Positions 41,125 through 50,482 are shown, counted from the first letter of the stretch. The stretch is DNA of 64,000 nt from Methylolobus aquaticus (GCA_004168015.1 SEYW01000002.1:233013-297012), one strand, 5' to 3'. Notes: a model not told the origin generated them from the letters alone. Translations and numbers: made by a program.

Positions 41125-42015
41125 TCAAACCGCTCCGGCCATGAGGTGATCCAACAGCAGCCGCGCCGCCGCGGACAACCCCTCCAGGGATCGTACGCAG
41201 AGGTGCAGCCGGCGTCTGGCCCAGTCGTCGTTCAAAGCCAGCGGCACCAGCCCCAGGGACGTGGTGTAAGGCGTGGTCGCGGCCCTCGGTACCACGCCGA
41301 TGCCCAGTCCCGCCGCCACCATGGCACAGACCGCATCGAAGCTGGTGACCCGAATCTTGAGATTTAACGCTCGCTCCGCATCGGCAGCCGCGCGCAGCAG
41401 CCGGTAGTGCAAGGCACTGTCGCTGTGCAGGCCGACAAAATCGAAATCCAGCGCCTCGCGAAAATCGATGTGCCGGCGCAGGGCCAGGGGATGCTGGGGC
41501 TGCACCAGCAGGACCAGTTCGTCTTCGCGGAAGGGTATGAGTACCAGATCATGGCCGGTGGGGATTTCGCTCACCAGCCCCAGGTCGGCGAGATTGTCGG
41601 CGACGGCTTGGGCAACGGCCCCGCTCACCTGTTCTTCCAGTTCCACCTGAATTTCCGGGTGCGCCGACAGGAACGAGGCGAGCGCCGACGGCAGGAATTC
41701 CACGATGGCCGAGATGTTCGCGAATACCCGCACCTGCCCCCGGATTCCGGCGGAATAGCCGCGCAAGTCCCGGTCCAGCTGCCCCGCCTGGTGCAGGACG
41801 GCGCGGGCGCGGGCGAGCAAGGCGAGACCGGCCGGCGTCAGCGCGACGCCCTTGCTGCTGCGCACCAGTAACGCGGTGCCATAGGCCGCTTCCAGAACGG
41901 ACAAGCGCTTGCTGATGGCCGAGGCCACGGTATGGCACTGATCGGCCGCTTTGGCAATGCTGCCGGCCTCGGCCACGGCGACGAACAGTTCAAGATCGCG
42001 TAAATCGAAATGCAT
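41125..42015 (-). CDS. LysR-family transcriptional regulator
   Basis: About 296 residues from MHFDLRDLELFVAVAEAGSI at 42015; an upstream in-frame TTG is less likely. The helix-turn-helix is AKAADQCHTVASAISKRLSV, LEAAYGTALLVRSSKGVALT. The effector part has QVRVFANISAIVEFLPSALA and LVQPQHPLALRRHIDF. No divergent gene lies close upstream, so the target is unclear. Confidence 0.9.
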   Translation of the reverse strand: MHFDLRDLELFVAVAEAGSIAKAADQCHTVASAISKRLSVLEAAYGTALLVRSSKGVALTPAGLALLARARAVLHQAGQLDRDLRGYSAGIRGQVRVFANISAIVEFLPSALASFLSAHPEIQVELEEQVSGAVAQAVADNLADLGLVSEIPTGHDLVLIPFREDELVLLVQPQHPLALRRHIDFREALDFDFVGLHSDSALHYRLLRAAADAERALNLKIRVTSFDAVCAMVAAGLGIGVVPRAATTPYTTSLGLVPLALNDDWARRRLHLCVRSLEGLSAAARLLLDHLMAGAV

Positions 42016-42026
42016 GGAAGGGCCCG

Positions 42027-42341
42027 TCAGCGCCGATACCAAGAGAGTAAGCTGCCTTGGCGCACCGGCCCTACGCTATCGGCGTCACTCCTGCCCTCGT
42101 CACGGGTTCGATGTCGGAATACTGGCATTCTCCCTCCCCTCCCTGGAACATGCTCAGCGCGATCAGCCACACCTTTATATTTCATGCGGGCCGGCGGCGT
42201 GCCGCCGATGAAATCCAGGTAGTCGCGGTGAACGTCGCGCTCTTCGTTCAGCCATTTCGCCCAGACCCTCGCGGCCGGAACGGATCGCCACATGGGTTTC
42301 GCGAGAGTTTCGGGTTGAATCTGGCCCCGGTGTTCAGGCAT
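42027..42341 (-). other. Doubtful ORF in 433-base gap between LysR and MocR genes
   Basis: A 104-codon frame whose middle (VWAKWLNEERDVHRDYLDFI) looks protein-like, but the rest is low-quality and I recognise no family. It could be a gene remnant or chance. Nothing else is seen between 42016 and 42448. Confidence 0.25.
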
Positions 42342-42448
42342 GTCGCACGCTTCGAAGGGACTCCCGCAAGGGTGGATAAGCGGTAAGGTAAACGTTAGGG
42401 CTCTAAGGTGTCAGTTCAGTCGGTGCCTATCGACCCGCCGGGCGAGTT

Positions 42449-43879
42449 TCAATTGTCGAAAGTCGTTCCGGAATCCGCGCCGGGCTGCTGGTTCTCCAGA
42501 AACCGGAAGATGGCCGGGTTCCCGCAGCCTGCGGCATTGAATCGCAGCCAAGGGGAGGCTTCGTGCTGGGGCCGGAAAAGGGTGCCGGGCGCCAACATGA
42601 TGTCCTGTTTGGCCGCCAAAGCGGCCAGCGATGTGGCGTTTTCGGAGGCCATCCGGCGCGCCCAGATGAATAAGCCGTCTTCCGCTTCACTGTAGATTTC
42701 CAGCCCGCTGCGTTCAAGGTTTCTGGTGACCTCGCCCCGTGCCTTGCGCAGGCGCGAACGCAGTTTTTCCAGATGCTTGCGGTAGTAGCCGTCGGTAAGG
42801 AGTTCATAGACCAATCGTTCGTCGATTTCCGAGGTGGTCAGGCTGGTGAGCAACTTGAGATCGGTCAAGCTTTCCGCGGTTTCGTATCGGCAGGCCAGGA
42901 AACCGACTCGAAGGCTCGCGGAAACGGTCTTGGAAAAGCTGCTGACGAACAGCACTCGCTCCAGTTGATCGAGTGTGGCCAAACGCGTGGCTTGCCCCGT
43001 CAGCAAGTCACCGTAGATGTCATCCTCCACGATCATCAGGTCGAAGCGTTCGGCCAACTGAAGCACCCGGTGAGCGACCGGCTGAGTGATGCTGACTCCG
43101 GTCGGATTGTGCAGCAAGGTGTTGGTGAAAAAAATCTTCGGCCGGTGTTCCTGGATCAGGCTTTCCAGCGCGACGGTGTCCGGTCCCTGGGTGGTCCAAG
43201 GCACGCCCACCAGCCGCGCCCCCGACAGCTTGAGATAACCGAACAGGGTGTAGTAACCGGGATCGTCCACTAGCACCGCGTCGCCCGGTTTGACGAACAT
43301 TCGGCTGATCAGATCCAGGGCATGGGTGGCGCCGCGGGTAGTGACGATCTGTCTGGGCGCACAGCGGATGCCCTGGTCTTCGAGCCGCCGGGCCAACAGT
43401 GATCGCAGGGGCTCGTAACCGGCCGGAAGACCGTAACCCGTCAAATAGGTGCCGCTTTTGCGGGCCAGTGTGCGAAGGCTCCGCTGGATGCCGGCGCCGT
43501 CCATCCACTCGCCGGGCAGCCATCCGGCGCCGGGCATGGCGATGTGGGGTTGTTCCTGCAAAGCGTTGCGCAGCAGCCATAGCACATCCAACGCGCGCTC
43601 CAACTGGCAGGACTGACCGACCGTGGCAGTGGAGTCCTGGCGCGGAGCCACATAAAACCCCGATCCCTGGCGGGATTTCAGGTAGCCCATTGCCACCAGC
43701 CGATCGAAGGCCTGGACTACGGTGAATTTACTGACCCGGTGTTTTTCCGCGAAATGCCGGATCGAAGGCAGGCGCGTGCCGGGCCGAATGGCGCGTTCGT
43801 CCACGCGTTGTTTGATGCCGGCTACGATCTGCTCGATCAAAGGACGATCGTCGTGGGGATCAATATTGAGAGAATTCAT
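42449..43879 (-). CDS. MocR-family regulator (GntR helix-turn-helix plus aminotransferase domain)
   Basis: About 476 residues from MNSLNIDPHDDRPLIEQI at 43879, behind GGAGG. The N-terminal GntR winged helix has RPGTRLPSIRHFAEKHRVSK, FTVVQAFDRLVAMGYL, RQGSGFYV. The C-terminal fold-type I aminotransferase-like domain has QIVTTRGATHALDLISRMFV, DDPGYYTLFGYL, LLHNPTGVSI and the PLP-Lys motif FVSSFSKTVSASLRVGFLA. MocR proteins such as GabR and PdxR use PLP adducts as ligands. It is divergent from a DMT exporter at 44007, its likely target. Confidence 0.92.
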   Translation of the reverse strand: MNSLNIDPHDDRPLIEQIVAGIKQRVDERAIRPGTRLPSIRHFAEKHRVSKFTVVQAFDRLVAMGYLKSRQGSGFYVAPRQDSTATVGQSCQLERALDVLWLLRNALQEQPHIAMPGAGWLPGEWMDGAGIQRSLRTLARKSGTYLTGYGLPAGYEPLRSLLARRLEDQGIRCAPRQIVTTRGATHALDLISRMFVKPGDAVLVDDPGYYTLFGYLKLSGARLVGVPWTTQGPDTVALESLIQEHRPKIFFTNTLLHNPTGVSITQPVAHRVLQLAERFDLMIVEDDIYGDLLTGQATRLATLDQLERVLFVSSFSKTVSASLRVGFLACRYETAESLTDLKLLTSLTTSEIDERLVYELLTDGYYRKHLEKLRSRLRKARGEVTRNLERSGLEIYSEAEDGLFIWARRMASENATSLAALAAKQDIMLAPGTLFRPQHEASPWLRFNAAGCGNPAIFRFLENQQPGADSGTTFDN

Positions 43880-44006
43880 GATTGTATTGCCTCCGCTACC
43901 GGTACAGGTTGGCCGGACGGATGACAAACTGTATCTGTATTGTCCGACTTCTGAGTCCTATTGTATGGCCGACGGGACGGATCAACACGTTTGAGGACTC
44001 ATACCT
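43880..44006. promoter_or_regulatory. Divergent promoter region with direct repeats, likely MocR target
   Basis: TATTGT occurs at 43938 and 43959, 21 bases apart and each followed by a CCGAC-type end (TATTGTCCGAC; TATTGTATGGCCGAC). MocR regulators bind direct repeats about two helical turns apart. A related ATTGTATT lies near the MocR start. Confidence 0.4.
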
Positions 44007-44903
44007 ATGCAGCCGAACACAGCACAGCTACGCCGCGGCTGGCTGCTCGCCTTCTTGGGGATCGCGGGCTTCAGTCTGACCCTGCCGGCGACCCGGCTCG
44101 CCGTCCTGCACCTCGATCCCTGGTTCGTAGCCTTGGGCCGCGGTGTGGTTGCCTCGGGACTGGCAGCGATCGCCCTGCTGCTCACCCGGCAGCCGTGGCC
44201 GCGGCGGGATCAGCTTCGGGGCCTGGCCGCGGTGGCCTTAGGGATAGCCGTCGGCTTCCCAGTGTTGTCCGCCTGGGCCATGCACGAGTTGCCGGCATCC
44301 CACGGATGTATCGCGCTTGCGGTTACGCCTTTGGCTACGGCCTTGTTCGCCGCCTGGCTGGCTGGCGAGCGCCTGCCGGGGCGGTTTTGGGCCGCCGCGC
44401 TGGGCGGCGCCTCCGCGGTGTTGGCGTTCGCTGTCGAGGCAGGCGGCGGCAGCCTGCGTATGGGTGATCTCTGGCTGTTTGCCGCTTCTGTGCTGGCCGC
44501 CCTGGGTTATGCCGAAGGAGCGCGCCTGACCCGGAGCCTGGGCGGCTGGCAGGTGATCAGCTGGGCGTTGGTGCTGGCGCTGCCCTGGTTGCTGGCGCCA
44601 CTGGGCTGGGTCATGGCTCACACCGATCTGTCGGCGCCATCGGAGGCCTGGGCGGGATTCGCCTATGTCGCCGTGGTCAGTCAGTTCCTGGCGTTCATCG
44701 TGTGGTATCGCGGCATGTCCTTGGGCGGTATCGCGCGGATCGGCCAGCTGCAATTGTTGCAACCGTTCCTCACCCTGGGGGCCTGCACGGCGTGGCTGGG
44801 CGAGCCGTTGACCGGTTCGCTACTGGGTGCGGCATTCGTCGTGGTGTTGAGTCTCTGCATCAGCCAGCGCGCAGCGCCTCGACCGATGGAAGCCAGAGGC
44901 TAG
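44007..44903 (+). CDS. EamA/DMT-family transporter
   Basis: A 298-residue inner-membrane protein with about ten hydrophobic helices and the internal EamA duplication: GWLLAFLGIAGFSLTLPATR and DLWLFAASVLAALGYAEGAR begin the two halves. ELPASHGCIALAVTPLATAL and ARIGQLQLLQPFLTLGACTA are typical of the drug/metabolite transporter superfamily. The transported compound is unknown, but divergence from a MocR regulator suggests an amino acid or vitamin-like metabolite. Confidence 0.85.
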   Translation: MQPNTAQLRRGWLLAFLGIAGFSLTLPATRLAVLHLDPWFVALGRGVVASGLAAIALLLTRQPWPRRDQLRGLAAVALGIAVGFPVLSAWAMHELPASHGCIALAVTPLATALFAAWLAGERLPGRFWAAALGGASAVLAFAVEAGGGSLRMGDLWLFAASVLAALGYAEGARLTRSLGGWQVISWALVLALPWLLAPLGWVMAHTDLSAPSEAWAGFAYVAVVSQFLAFIVWYRGMSLGGIARIGQLQLLQPFLTLGACTAWLGEPLTGSLLGAAFVVVLSLCISQRAAPRPMEARG

Positions 44904-45061
44904 CGGTCGGAGTAAACGGGCGAAGCCGCTGCAAGAACCCGATCATGGACGAGCCCCGGAGATCGCCGGGTACTGCCTGGTGGAGAACCGCAACTCGGGG
45001 GCAAGGGTGGGTGCCGCCGGTCTGCACAGTAAATCGCTGACCCTATCAAAAAGGAGCGATC

Positions 45062-45655
45062 GTGAATTTGTACGACATGGAATTATCCGGCAATTGCTAC
45101 AAGATCAGGCTGTTTTGCGCCTTGCTAGGGCTGAACTATGAATCCGTCCCGGTGAACCTGCTGAAGGGGCAACCTAAGACGGCGGACTTCTTGGCTGTTA
45201 ATCCGCGCGGCCAGGTGCCGGTACTGGACGATGCCGGTACCGTCGTGTGGGATTCAATGGCCATTTTGGTGTACCTGGCCCGGAAATACGGAAACGAACA
45301 GTGGCTGCCAACGGAGCCCGAGCCCTTGGCGCGCGTCATGCAATGGCTGGCGGTGTCCGAAAACGAGCTCCTCTATGGACTGGCCCGGGCGCGGGCCGTG
45401 GTCCGATTCAACCGGCCCTGGGACTTGGCGGCCTGTCAGGAGATGGGCCGGAGCGGACTGGCGGTTCTGGACGCGCATTTGCAGCGCAACCGCTGGCTGG
45501 CCGCCGACCAGCCGACCATCGCCGATATTGCCTGCTATCCCTATGTGGCGCTGGCCCCCGAAGGCGGCATGGCCCTGAACGGTTTTCGCTCGGTGGAAAA
45601 ATGGATCGCCCGGATGCAGGCCTTGCCGGGTTACATCGCTATGCCGGGACTCTGA
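45062..45655 (+). CDS. Glutathione S-transferase family protein
   Basis: A 197-residue protein from a GTG at 45062, behind AAAGGAG. The thioredoxin-fold half is LYDMELSGNCYKIRLFCALL, NPRGQVPVLDDAGTVVWDSM (with the Val-Pro cis-Pro turn and DS glutathione site), AILVYLARKYG; the helical half has WLAADQPTIADIACYPYVAL. The gene is followed after two bases by an aminotransferase gene, an operon arrangement. Substrate unknown. Confidence 0.87.
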   Translation: MNLYDMELSGNCYKIRLFCALLGLNYESVPVNLLKGQPKTADFLAVNPRGQVPVLDDAGTVVWDSMAILVYLARKYGNEQWLPTEPEPLARVMQWLAVSENELLYGLARARAVVRFNRPWDLAACQEMGRSGLAVLDAHLQRNRWLAADQPTIADIACYPYVALAPEGGMALNGFRSVEKWIARMQALPGYIAMPGL

Positions 45656-45657
45656 CC

Positions 45658-46854
45658 GTGAAACCGCAACTGTCCCGCCGCGCCGCGCGGCTCACCAGTT
45701 CCCTGATACGCGACATCCTGCAGGTGACGCAGCGGCCGGGGGTGATCTCATTCGCCGGCGGCTTGCCCGCCGAGGAGCTGATGCCGGCCCTGGACTTCAG
45801 CGGCCTTGCGGAGGCGGGACGTCAATACGGCCCCAGTGAAGGCGAGCCGGCTTTGCGCAGCCTCATCGCGCAAAACCTGTCCGCGCTGGGCATGGAGTGC
45901 GGTGCCGACCACGTGTTGGTGACGTCCGGTTCCCAGCAGGGCATCGACCTGGTGGGCAAGCTGTTCATCGACGAAGGCTCTCCGGTACTGCTGGAGGCGC
46001 CCACCTATCTGGCCACGATCCAGGCATTGGGCGTGTACGGCGCGGAGTTCCAGGGACTTTCACTGGCTGCCGAGGGCATCGACCCGGAAGCACTGCGCCA
46101 AGCCATCGTTCGCCGCCGGCCGGCCTTCGTTTATCTCACCCCGACCTTCCAGAACCCATCCGGTTGTTGTTACACGGAAGGCGTCCGGCGCGCCGTGGCC
46201 GCCATCCTCGACGAGACCGGCATACCGCTGGTCGAGGACGATCCCTACCGGGACCTGGCCTATCAGCCGGTCGAGCGGACGCCGATTTGCGCTTATCTAA
46301 AACGGGCGCCTTGGGTCTATCTGGGGAGCTTCTCCAAGATCACCGCGCCGGGTCTGCGGGTCGGGTATCTCGCCGCCTCGCCCTCGCTGTTTCCAGGGCT
46401 GGTGCGGCTGAAGCAGTCCAGCGACCTGCACAGCAACCGGCCAGGCCAGCTCTGGCTCATCCGGTTTCTGAGCTCGCACGAGTTGGACACGCATATGGCG
46501 CGCATGATCGGCGTCTACCGGGAGCGGCGTGACACGATGCAGGCTGCGATGCTGCGTCACTTCGCCGGGTTGGCCGAATGGCGAGTGCCCGCCGGCGGGC
46601 TGTTCTTCTGGCTGCGTTTGACCTGCGAGTGCGATACCTTGGACGCGCTGCAGGCGGCCCTGGCGCGCGACGTGGCGTTCATGCCGGGAGAACCGTTCTT
46701 TCCCGCCGGAAACCTTCGCTACCCGGCGCTTCGGCTGAATTTCAGCCACGCGGCTCCGGAGAAAATCGAACAGGGGATTGGCGTGCTAGGCGAACTGTTG
46801 GGTGAATTCGCCGGGGTTCCAGGCCGGCACCGCGGAGCTTCGGCATCCGTTTGA
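45658..46854 (+). CDS. PLP-dependent aminotransferase (fold type I, 2-aminoadipate/GntR-like class)
   Basis: About 398 residues from a GTG at 45658, two bases after the GST stop; a longer frame runs back through the GST gene but is not plausible. VISFAGGLPAEELMPALD, YGPSEGEPALRSLIAQ, VTSGSQQGIDLVGKLFIDEG, LTPTFQNPSGCCYTE, LVEDDPYRDLAY and the Schiff-base Lys in YLGSFSKITAPGLRVGYLA are present. This class includes 2-aminoadipate and valine-pyruvate-type transaminases. It likely acts with the regulator/exporter pair upstream. Confidence 0.88.
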   Translation: MKPQLSRRAARLTSSLIRDILQVTQRPGVISFAGGLPAEELMPALDFSGLAEAGRQYGPSEGEPALRSLIAQNLSALGMECGADHVLVTSGSQQGIDLVGKLFIDEGSPVLLEAPTYLATIQALGVYGAEFQGLSLAAEGIDPEALRQAIVRRRPAFVYLTPTFQNPSGCCYTEGVRRAVAAILDETGIPLVEDDPYRDLAYQPVERTPICAYLKRAPWVYLGSFSKITAPGLRVGYLAASPSLFPGLVRLKQSSDLHSNRPGQLWLIRFLSSHELDTHMARMIGVYRERRDTMQAAMLRHFAGLAEWRVPAGGLFFWLRLTCECDTLDALQAALARDVAFMPGEPFFPAGNLRYPALRLNFSHAAPEKIEQGIGVLGELLGEFAGVPGRHRGASASV

Positions 46855-46881
46855 TCCATCTCCACGCGAAGGAATCATCTC

Positions 46882-47532
46882 ATGACTCTGACCTTGATCA
46901 TCGGCAACAAGAACTACTCGTCCTGGTCCCTGAGGCCCTGGTTGTTTCTGAAGCACCACGGCATTGCGTTCGAAGAGATCCGTATTCCCCTCTACCGGGA
47001 AGACTCGCAGGTCCGCATTGCTGCCTATTCGCCCGCCGGCAAGGTACCTGTGCTGGTAGATGGTGACGTCACCGTCTGGGACTCCCTCGCCATACTGGAG
47101 TATCTGGCCGAGCGCTTTCCGGAAACACAGGGATGGCCGGCGGCGACCACGGACCGGGCTAGAGCCCGTTCCCTCGCGGCGGAAATGCACTCGGGCTTTG
47201 CGGCCCTACGGACTCACTGCGGCATGAACTGCCGACGGCAGCCCGCGCCCAAGGCCTTGCCCGCGGCAGTCGACAACGACGTAGCGCGAATAAGGCAGAT
47301 ATGGCGCGAGTGCCGTGAACACCGTGGAAACGACGGCCCTTGGCTATTCGGCCGCTTCACCGTCGTCGACGCCATGTACGCGCCGGTCGCTTTGCGTTTC
47401 CATACCTATCGGGTGGAAGCAGGGCCCGCCGCGCAAGACTACGTGAACACGGTGCTGGGCCATCCGGCGGTTACCGAATGGATCGTGGCAGGCAAGGCCG
47501 AAACCGAGGTCATCCCGGCATTCGAGGAATGA
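46882..47532 (+). CDS. Glutathione S-transferase family protein
   Basis: A 216-residue GST. LTLIIGNKNYSSWSLRPWLF carries the Ser-type catalytic motif SxxS seen in zeta/YfcF-like GSTs. Further: YSPAGKVPVLVDGDVTVWDS, LAILEYLAERFPE, and WLFGRFTVVDAMYAPVALRF in the C-terminal helical domain. It follows the aminotransferase gene by 27 bases and is probably the third gene of that operon. Confidence 0.87.
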   Translation: MTLTLIIGNKNYSSWSLRPWLFLKHHGIAFEEIRIPLYREDSQVRIAAYSPAGKVPVLVDGDVTVWDSLAILEYLAERFPETQGWPAATTDRARARSLAAEMHSGFAALRTHCGMNCRRQPAPKALPAAVDNDVARIRQIWRECREHRGNDGPWLFGRFTVVDAMYAPVALRFHTYRVEAGPAAQDYVNTVLGHPAVTEWIVAGKAETEVIPAFEE

Positions 47533-47648
47533 AGGCGAATATTGGTGCGCGTTCATGTTCCTCATCGGGAGCGGGGCACATGACGCCGCCCGGACCGGCC
47601 TTCCGGGGGAAGCGATGGATGGCGAGCCGATGTCTACGAAGCACGGTG

Positions 47649-47663
47649 AATTCAAAAGCAAGC
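47649..47663 (+). promoter_or_regulatory. Possible Ada-box upstream of ada
   Basis: AATTCAAAAGCAAGC resembles the E. coli Ada box (AATTAAAGCGCAAG) and sits 67 bases before the ada start. The match is partial and the spacing to a -10 element is not clear. Confidence 0.3.
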
Positions 47664-47729
47664 TTCGGAGTGTGAGGTCTGCGAGGGGCGGATACCTTAT
47701 GCCTACCCTGTCGATTGGGCGTGCAACCG

Positions 47730-48797
47730 ATGAAAGTACCCGACACCCCGACTATGACCGACGCGAATGCCTGCTGGGCCGCCATGCTCGCCCGTGACCC
47801 GGCAGCGGATGGACGGTTTGTCTATTCGGTGAAAACCACCGGCGTCTACTGCCGGCCGTCCTGTCCGTCACGCCGGCCCAACCGGAGAAATGTCCACTTT
47901 TACGGCAGTCGGGCCGAGGCCGAACGCGCGGGTTTCCGCCCTTGCCGGCGCTGCAGGCCCGATGAGTCCGCGTTGGCGGAGCGACAGGCGAAAACGATCA
48001 CCGCCATCTGCCGGCAACTCGAAACGGCGAATGAGATTTGGACCCTCGCCGAGTTGGCCGCACAAGCAGGCATGAGTCGTTACCATTTCCACCGCGTCTT
48101 CAAGTCGGTCACCGGCTTGACGCCCAAGGCATACGCGGCCGCCCACCGGGCCCGGCGCGTGCGGAGCGAACTGGCGCGGAGCGGCAGCGTGACGGAGGAC
48201 ATCTACGAGGCCGGTTACAACTCCAGCGGCCGCTTCTACGAAGCGTCGCAGAGCATTCTGGGCATGACGCCTTCCCGCTACCGGGCCGGAGGTGCCGACA
48301 CCGAGATTCGCTTTGCTCTGGGCGCCTGCTCGTTGGGCTCCATCCTGGTGGCCATGAGTCCTCACGGAGTTTGTGCCATCGCCTTGGGCGATGATCCCGA
48401 ATCCCTGGTCCGCGACCTGCAGGACCGATTTCCCAAGGCTCGGCTGGTGGGCGGGGACGAAGCTTTCGAACGCCTCGTCGCGCGAGTAGTGGGCTTCGTC
48501 GAAGCGCCGGCCGTGGGACTGGAGCTGCCTTTGGACATCCGCGGTACCGCCTTCCAGCAGCGGGTCTGGCAAGCGCTGAGGGACATCCCATTGGGCACCC
48601 AAGAGAGTTACGGCGAGATTGCCCGGCGCATCGGCACCCCCAAAGCCGCGCGTGCCGTGGCCGGCGCCTGTGCCGCCAATACCCTGGCCGTGGCGATTCC
48701 CTGCCACCGCGTGGTGAGGACCGACGGCGATCTGTCCGGCTACCGCTGGGGCATCGCGCGGAAAGCCGAACTGCTGCGGCGGGAGCGCGAGCCGTGA
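47730..48797 (+). CDS. ada: Ada, methylated-DNA-protein methyltransferase and transcriptional activator
   Basis: About 355 residues; a second ATG at 47754 (MTDANACWAAML) may be the real start. The N-terminal zinc domain has the phosphotriester-accepting Cys in TGVYCRPSCPSRRPNRRNV and PCRRCRPDE. An AraC-type helix-turn-helix follows (TLAELAAQAGMSRYHFHRVF), and the C terminus is the O6-methylguanine methyltransferase with active site VAIPCHRVVRTDGDLSGYRW. Ada repairs alkylated DNA and, once methylated, activates its own regulon. The gene overlaps alkA by four bases and heads a repair operon. Confidence 0.95.
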   Translation: MKVPDTPTMTDANACWAAMLARDPAADGRFVYSVKTTGVYCRPSCPSRRPNRRNVHFYGSRAEAERAGFRPCRRCRPDESALAERQAKTITAICRQLETANEIWTLAELAAQAGMSRYHFHRVFKSVTGLTPKAYAAAHRARRVRSELARSGSVTEDIYEAGYNSSGRFYEASQSILGMTPSRYRAGGADTEIRFALGACSLGSILVAMSPHGVCAIALGDDPESLVRDLQDRFPKARLVGGDEAFERLVARVVGFVEAPAVGLELPLDIRGTAFQQRVWQALRDIPLGTQESYGEIARRIGTPKAARAVAGACAANTLAVAIPCHRVVRTDGDLSGYRWGIARKAELLRREREP

Positions 48798-49686
48798 GCT
48801 TCGAGTCTTCCGTCACCCTGGACCTGCCGGCCGATTTCCGCCGCGAAGACATTCTTGCATTCCACCGGCGCGACCGCTTGGGTGTGGCCGAACGGGTCCA
48901 GGATGGCGTGCTGCGGAAAGGCATCGCCTGGGACGGTCGTCCGGCCTGTCTGTGCATCCGGTTCGAAAGAGGCCACGCGGAGGTCGCTTGGAGCGCCGAC
49001 GGTGAGTCGGCGGCGCTCGATGGCCGTGCCTTGCTCGATATGGCGACGCGCATGTTGGGTCTCACCCAGCCCATCGCCGACTTCGAGGAGGCCCACCGCG
49101 CCCATCCGCAACTGGGCAAGCTCATCGAACGCCGGCGAGGCTTGCGGGTGCCGCTCACCGCCACGCCCTTCGAAGCGCTGACCTGGGCTATCACCGGTCA
49201 GCAGATCAGCGTGGCCGCAGCGGTCGCCGTGCGGCGGAATTTGATCAAGGCGGCGGGGCTACGGCACGCCGGCGGCCTCTTCTGCTTGCCGGATGCGAAT
49301 GCGATCGCGGCCTTGACCGAAGCAGAACTGGGCCGCGCCGGCTACTCGAAAGCCAAGGCCCGAACCCTGAGTGTCCTCAGCCGTCTGGCGGCTAGCTTCC
49401 CCTGAATGCTTGGCTGGCCGAAGCTGCGCCCCTCGATGACATCCGCGAGCGTCTTTCCGTCATTCGAGGTATCGGTCCCTGGACCATCCATTACGCCCTG
49501 TTGCGAGGCTACGGCTGGCTGGACGGCTCCCTCCACGGCGATGCCGCAGTCCGGCGTGGGCTGCAGAGACTGTTGGCCGTGCCGGACAAAATCACCGAGG
49601 ATCAGGCCAAAGGCTGGCTGGCGCCGTTCGCTCCCTGGCGTGCCTTGGTGGCCGCTCATCTGTGGGCGTACTCGGCGGAAAACTGA
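48794..49686 (+). pseudogene. alkA: AlkA 3-methyladenine DNA glycosylase, interrupted by a frameshift
   Basis: The first 203 codons (to TGA at 49403) contain the AlkA N-terminal domain and the start of the HhH-GPD domain: LTATPFEALTWAITGQQISV, then LTEAELGRAGYSKAKARTLS. The rest of the domain continues in another frame: LSVIRGIGPWTIHYALLRGY, with the catalytic Asp in GDAAVRRGLQ, and ends at 49686. Adding one C to the CCCC run at 49399-49402 would restore a single frame of ~297 residues. This is either a real one-base deletion or a sequencing error. It removes base-excision activity if real. Overlaps ada at its start. Confidence 0.85.
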
Positions 49687-49695
49687 GACGTTCTG

Positions 49696-50394
49696 ATGAA
49701 GCGGATCGAATCCTACGATTGGGAACAAGTCGGCCGGGAACTGGACGACCAGGGCAACGCGGTGCTCGAACGCCTGTTGTCTGCCGACGACTGCCGCCAC
49801 CTCGCCGGGCTTTATCCCGATGAGCACCGGTTCCGCAGCCGTATCGTCATGACGCGGCACGGATTCGGACAAGGTGAGTATCAGTATTTCCGTTATCCCT
49901 TGCCGGATTTGGTCGAGAGCCTGCGGACCGAGCTTTACGCCTATCTTGCACCGATCGCCAACCAGTGGAATGAAGCCATGGGTTCGGAGGCTCGCTATCC
50001 GGCAACGCTCACGGAATTTCTGCAGCGTTGCCGGGCTGCCGGACAAGGGCTGCCCACGCCCTTGCTGTTGCGATACGAGACAGGCGATTACAACTGCCTC
50101 CATCAAGACCTCTACGGCGAGGAGGTCTTTCCCTTACAAATGGCCGTGCTGCTATCCGAGCCGGGATCGGACTTCTCCGGCGGCGAGTTCGTGATGACCG
50201 AGCAGCGTCCCCGAATGCAGTCGCGAGTGGAGGTCGTGCCCTTGAGGCAAGGTGATGCCGTGGTCTTCGCCGTTCACCACCGCCCGGTGGCGGGGACGCG
50301 CGGACACTACCGCGTCAGACTCCGTCACGGCGTCAGCCGCATCCGGTCCGGGTCCCGGTACACCCTCGGCATCATGTTTCACGATGCCAGCTGA
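49696..50394 (+). CDS. 2-oxoglutarate/Fe(II)-dependent oxygenase
   Basis: A 232-residue protein of the 2OG-Fe(II) oxygenase fold. The iron ligands appear as NCLHQDLYGEEVFPLQMAVL (H-x-D), and a distal His/Arg in HRPVAGTRGHYRVRLRHGVS. SDFSGGEFVMTEQRPRMQ is a common strand. Proteins of this type often follow ada and alkA, where they take an AlkB-like place in alkylation repair, but the substrate is unproven. The gene lies nine bases after alkA and is probably in the same operon. Confidence 0.8.
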   Translation: MKRIESYDWEQVGRELDDQGNAVLERLLSADDCRHLAGLYPDEHRFRSRIVMTRHGFGQGEYQYFRYPLPDLVESLRTELYAYLAPIANQWNEAMGSEARYPATLTEFLQRCRAAGQGLPTPLLLRYETGDYNCLHQDLYGEEVFPLQMAVLLSEPGSDFSGGEFVMTEQRPRMQSRVEVVPLRQGDAVVFAVHHRPVAGTRGHYRVRLRHGVSRIRSGSRYTLGIMFHDAS

Positions 50395-50482
50395 GCCCCG
50401 TCAATGCAAAAGCAATATCCGGGGTTTCGCGCCACAGCGTTTGGTTCAATCTACCTCGGCCTTCAACACAGGAAAGAGCGAA

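Noticed and set aside
45247-45657. N-terminal extension of the aminotransferase
   Set aside because: It lies inside the GST gene in another frame; the GTG two bases after the GST stop is the natural start.
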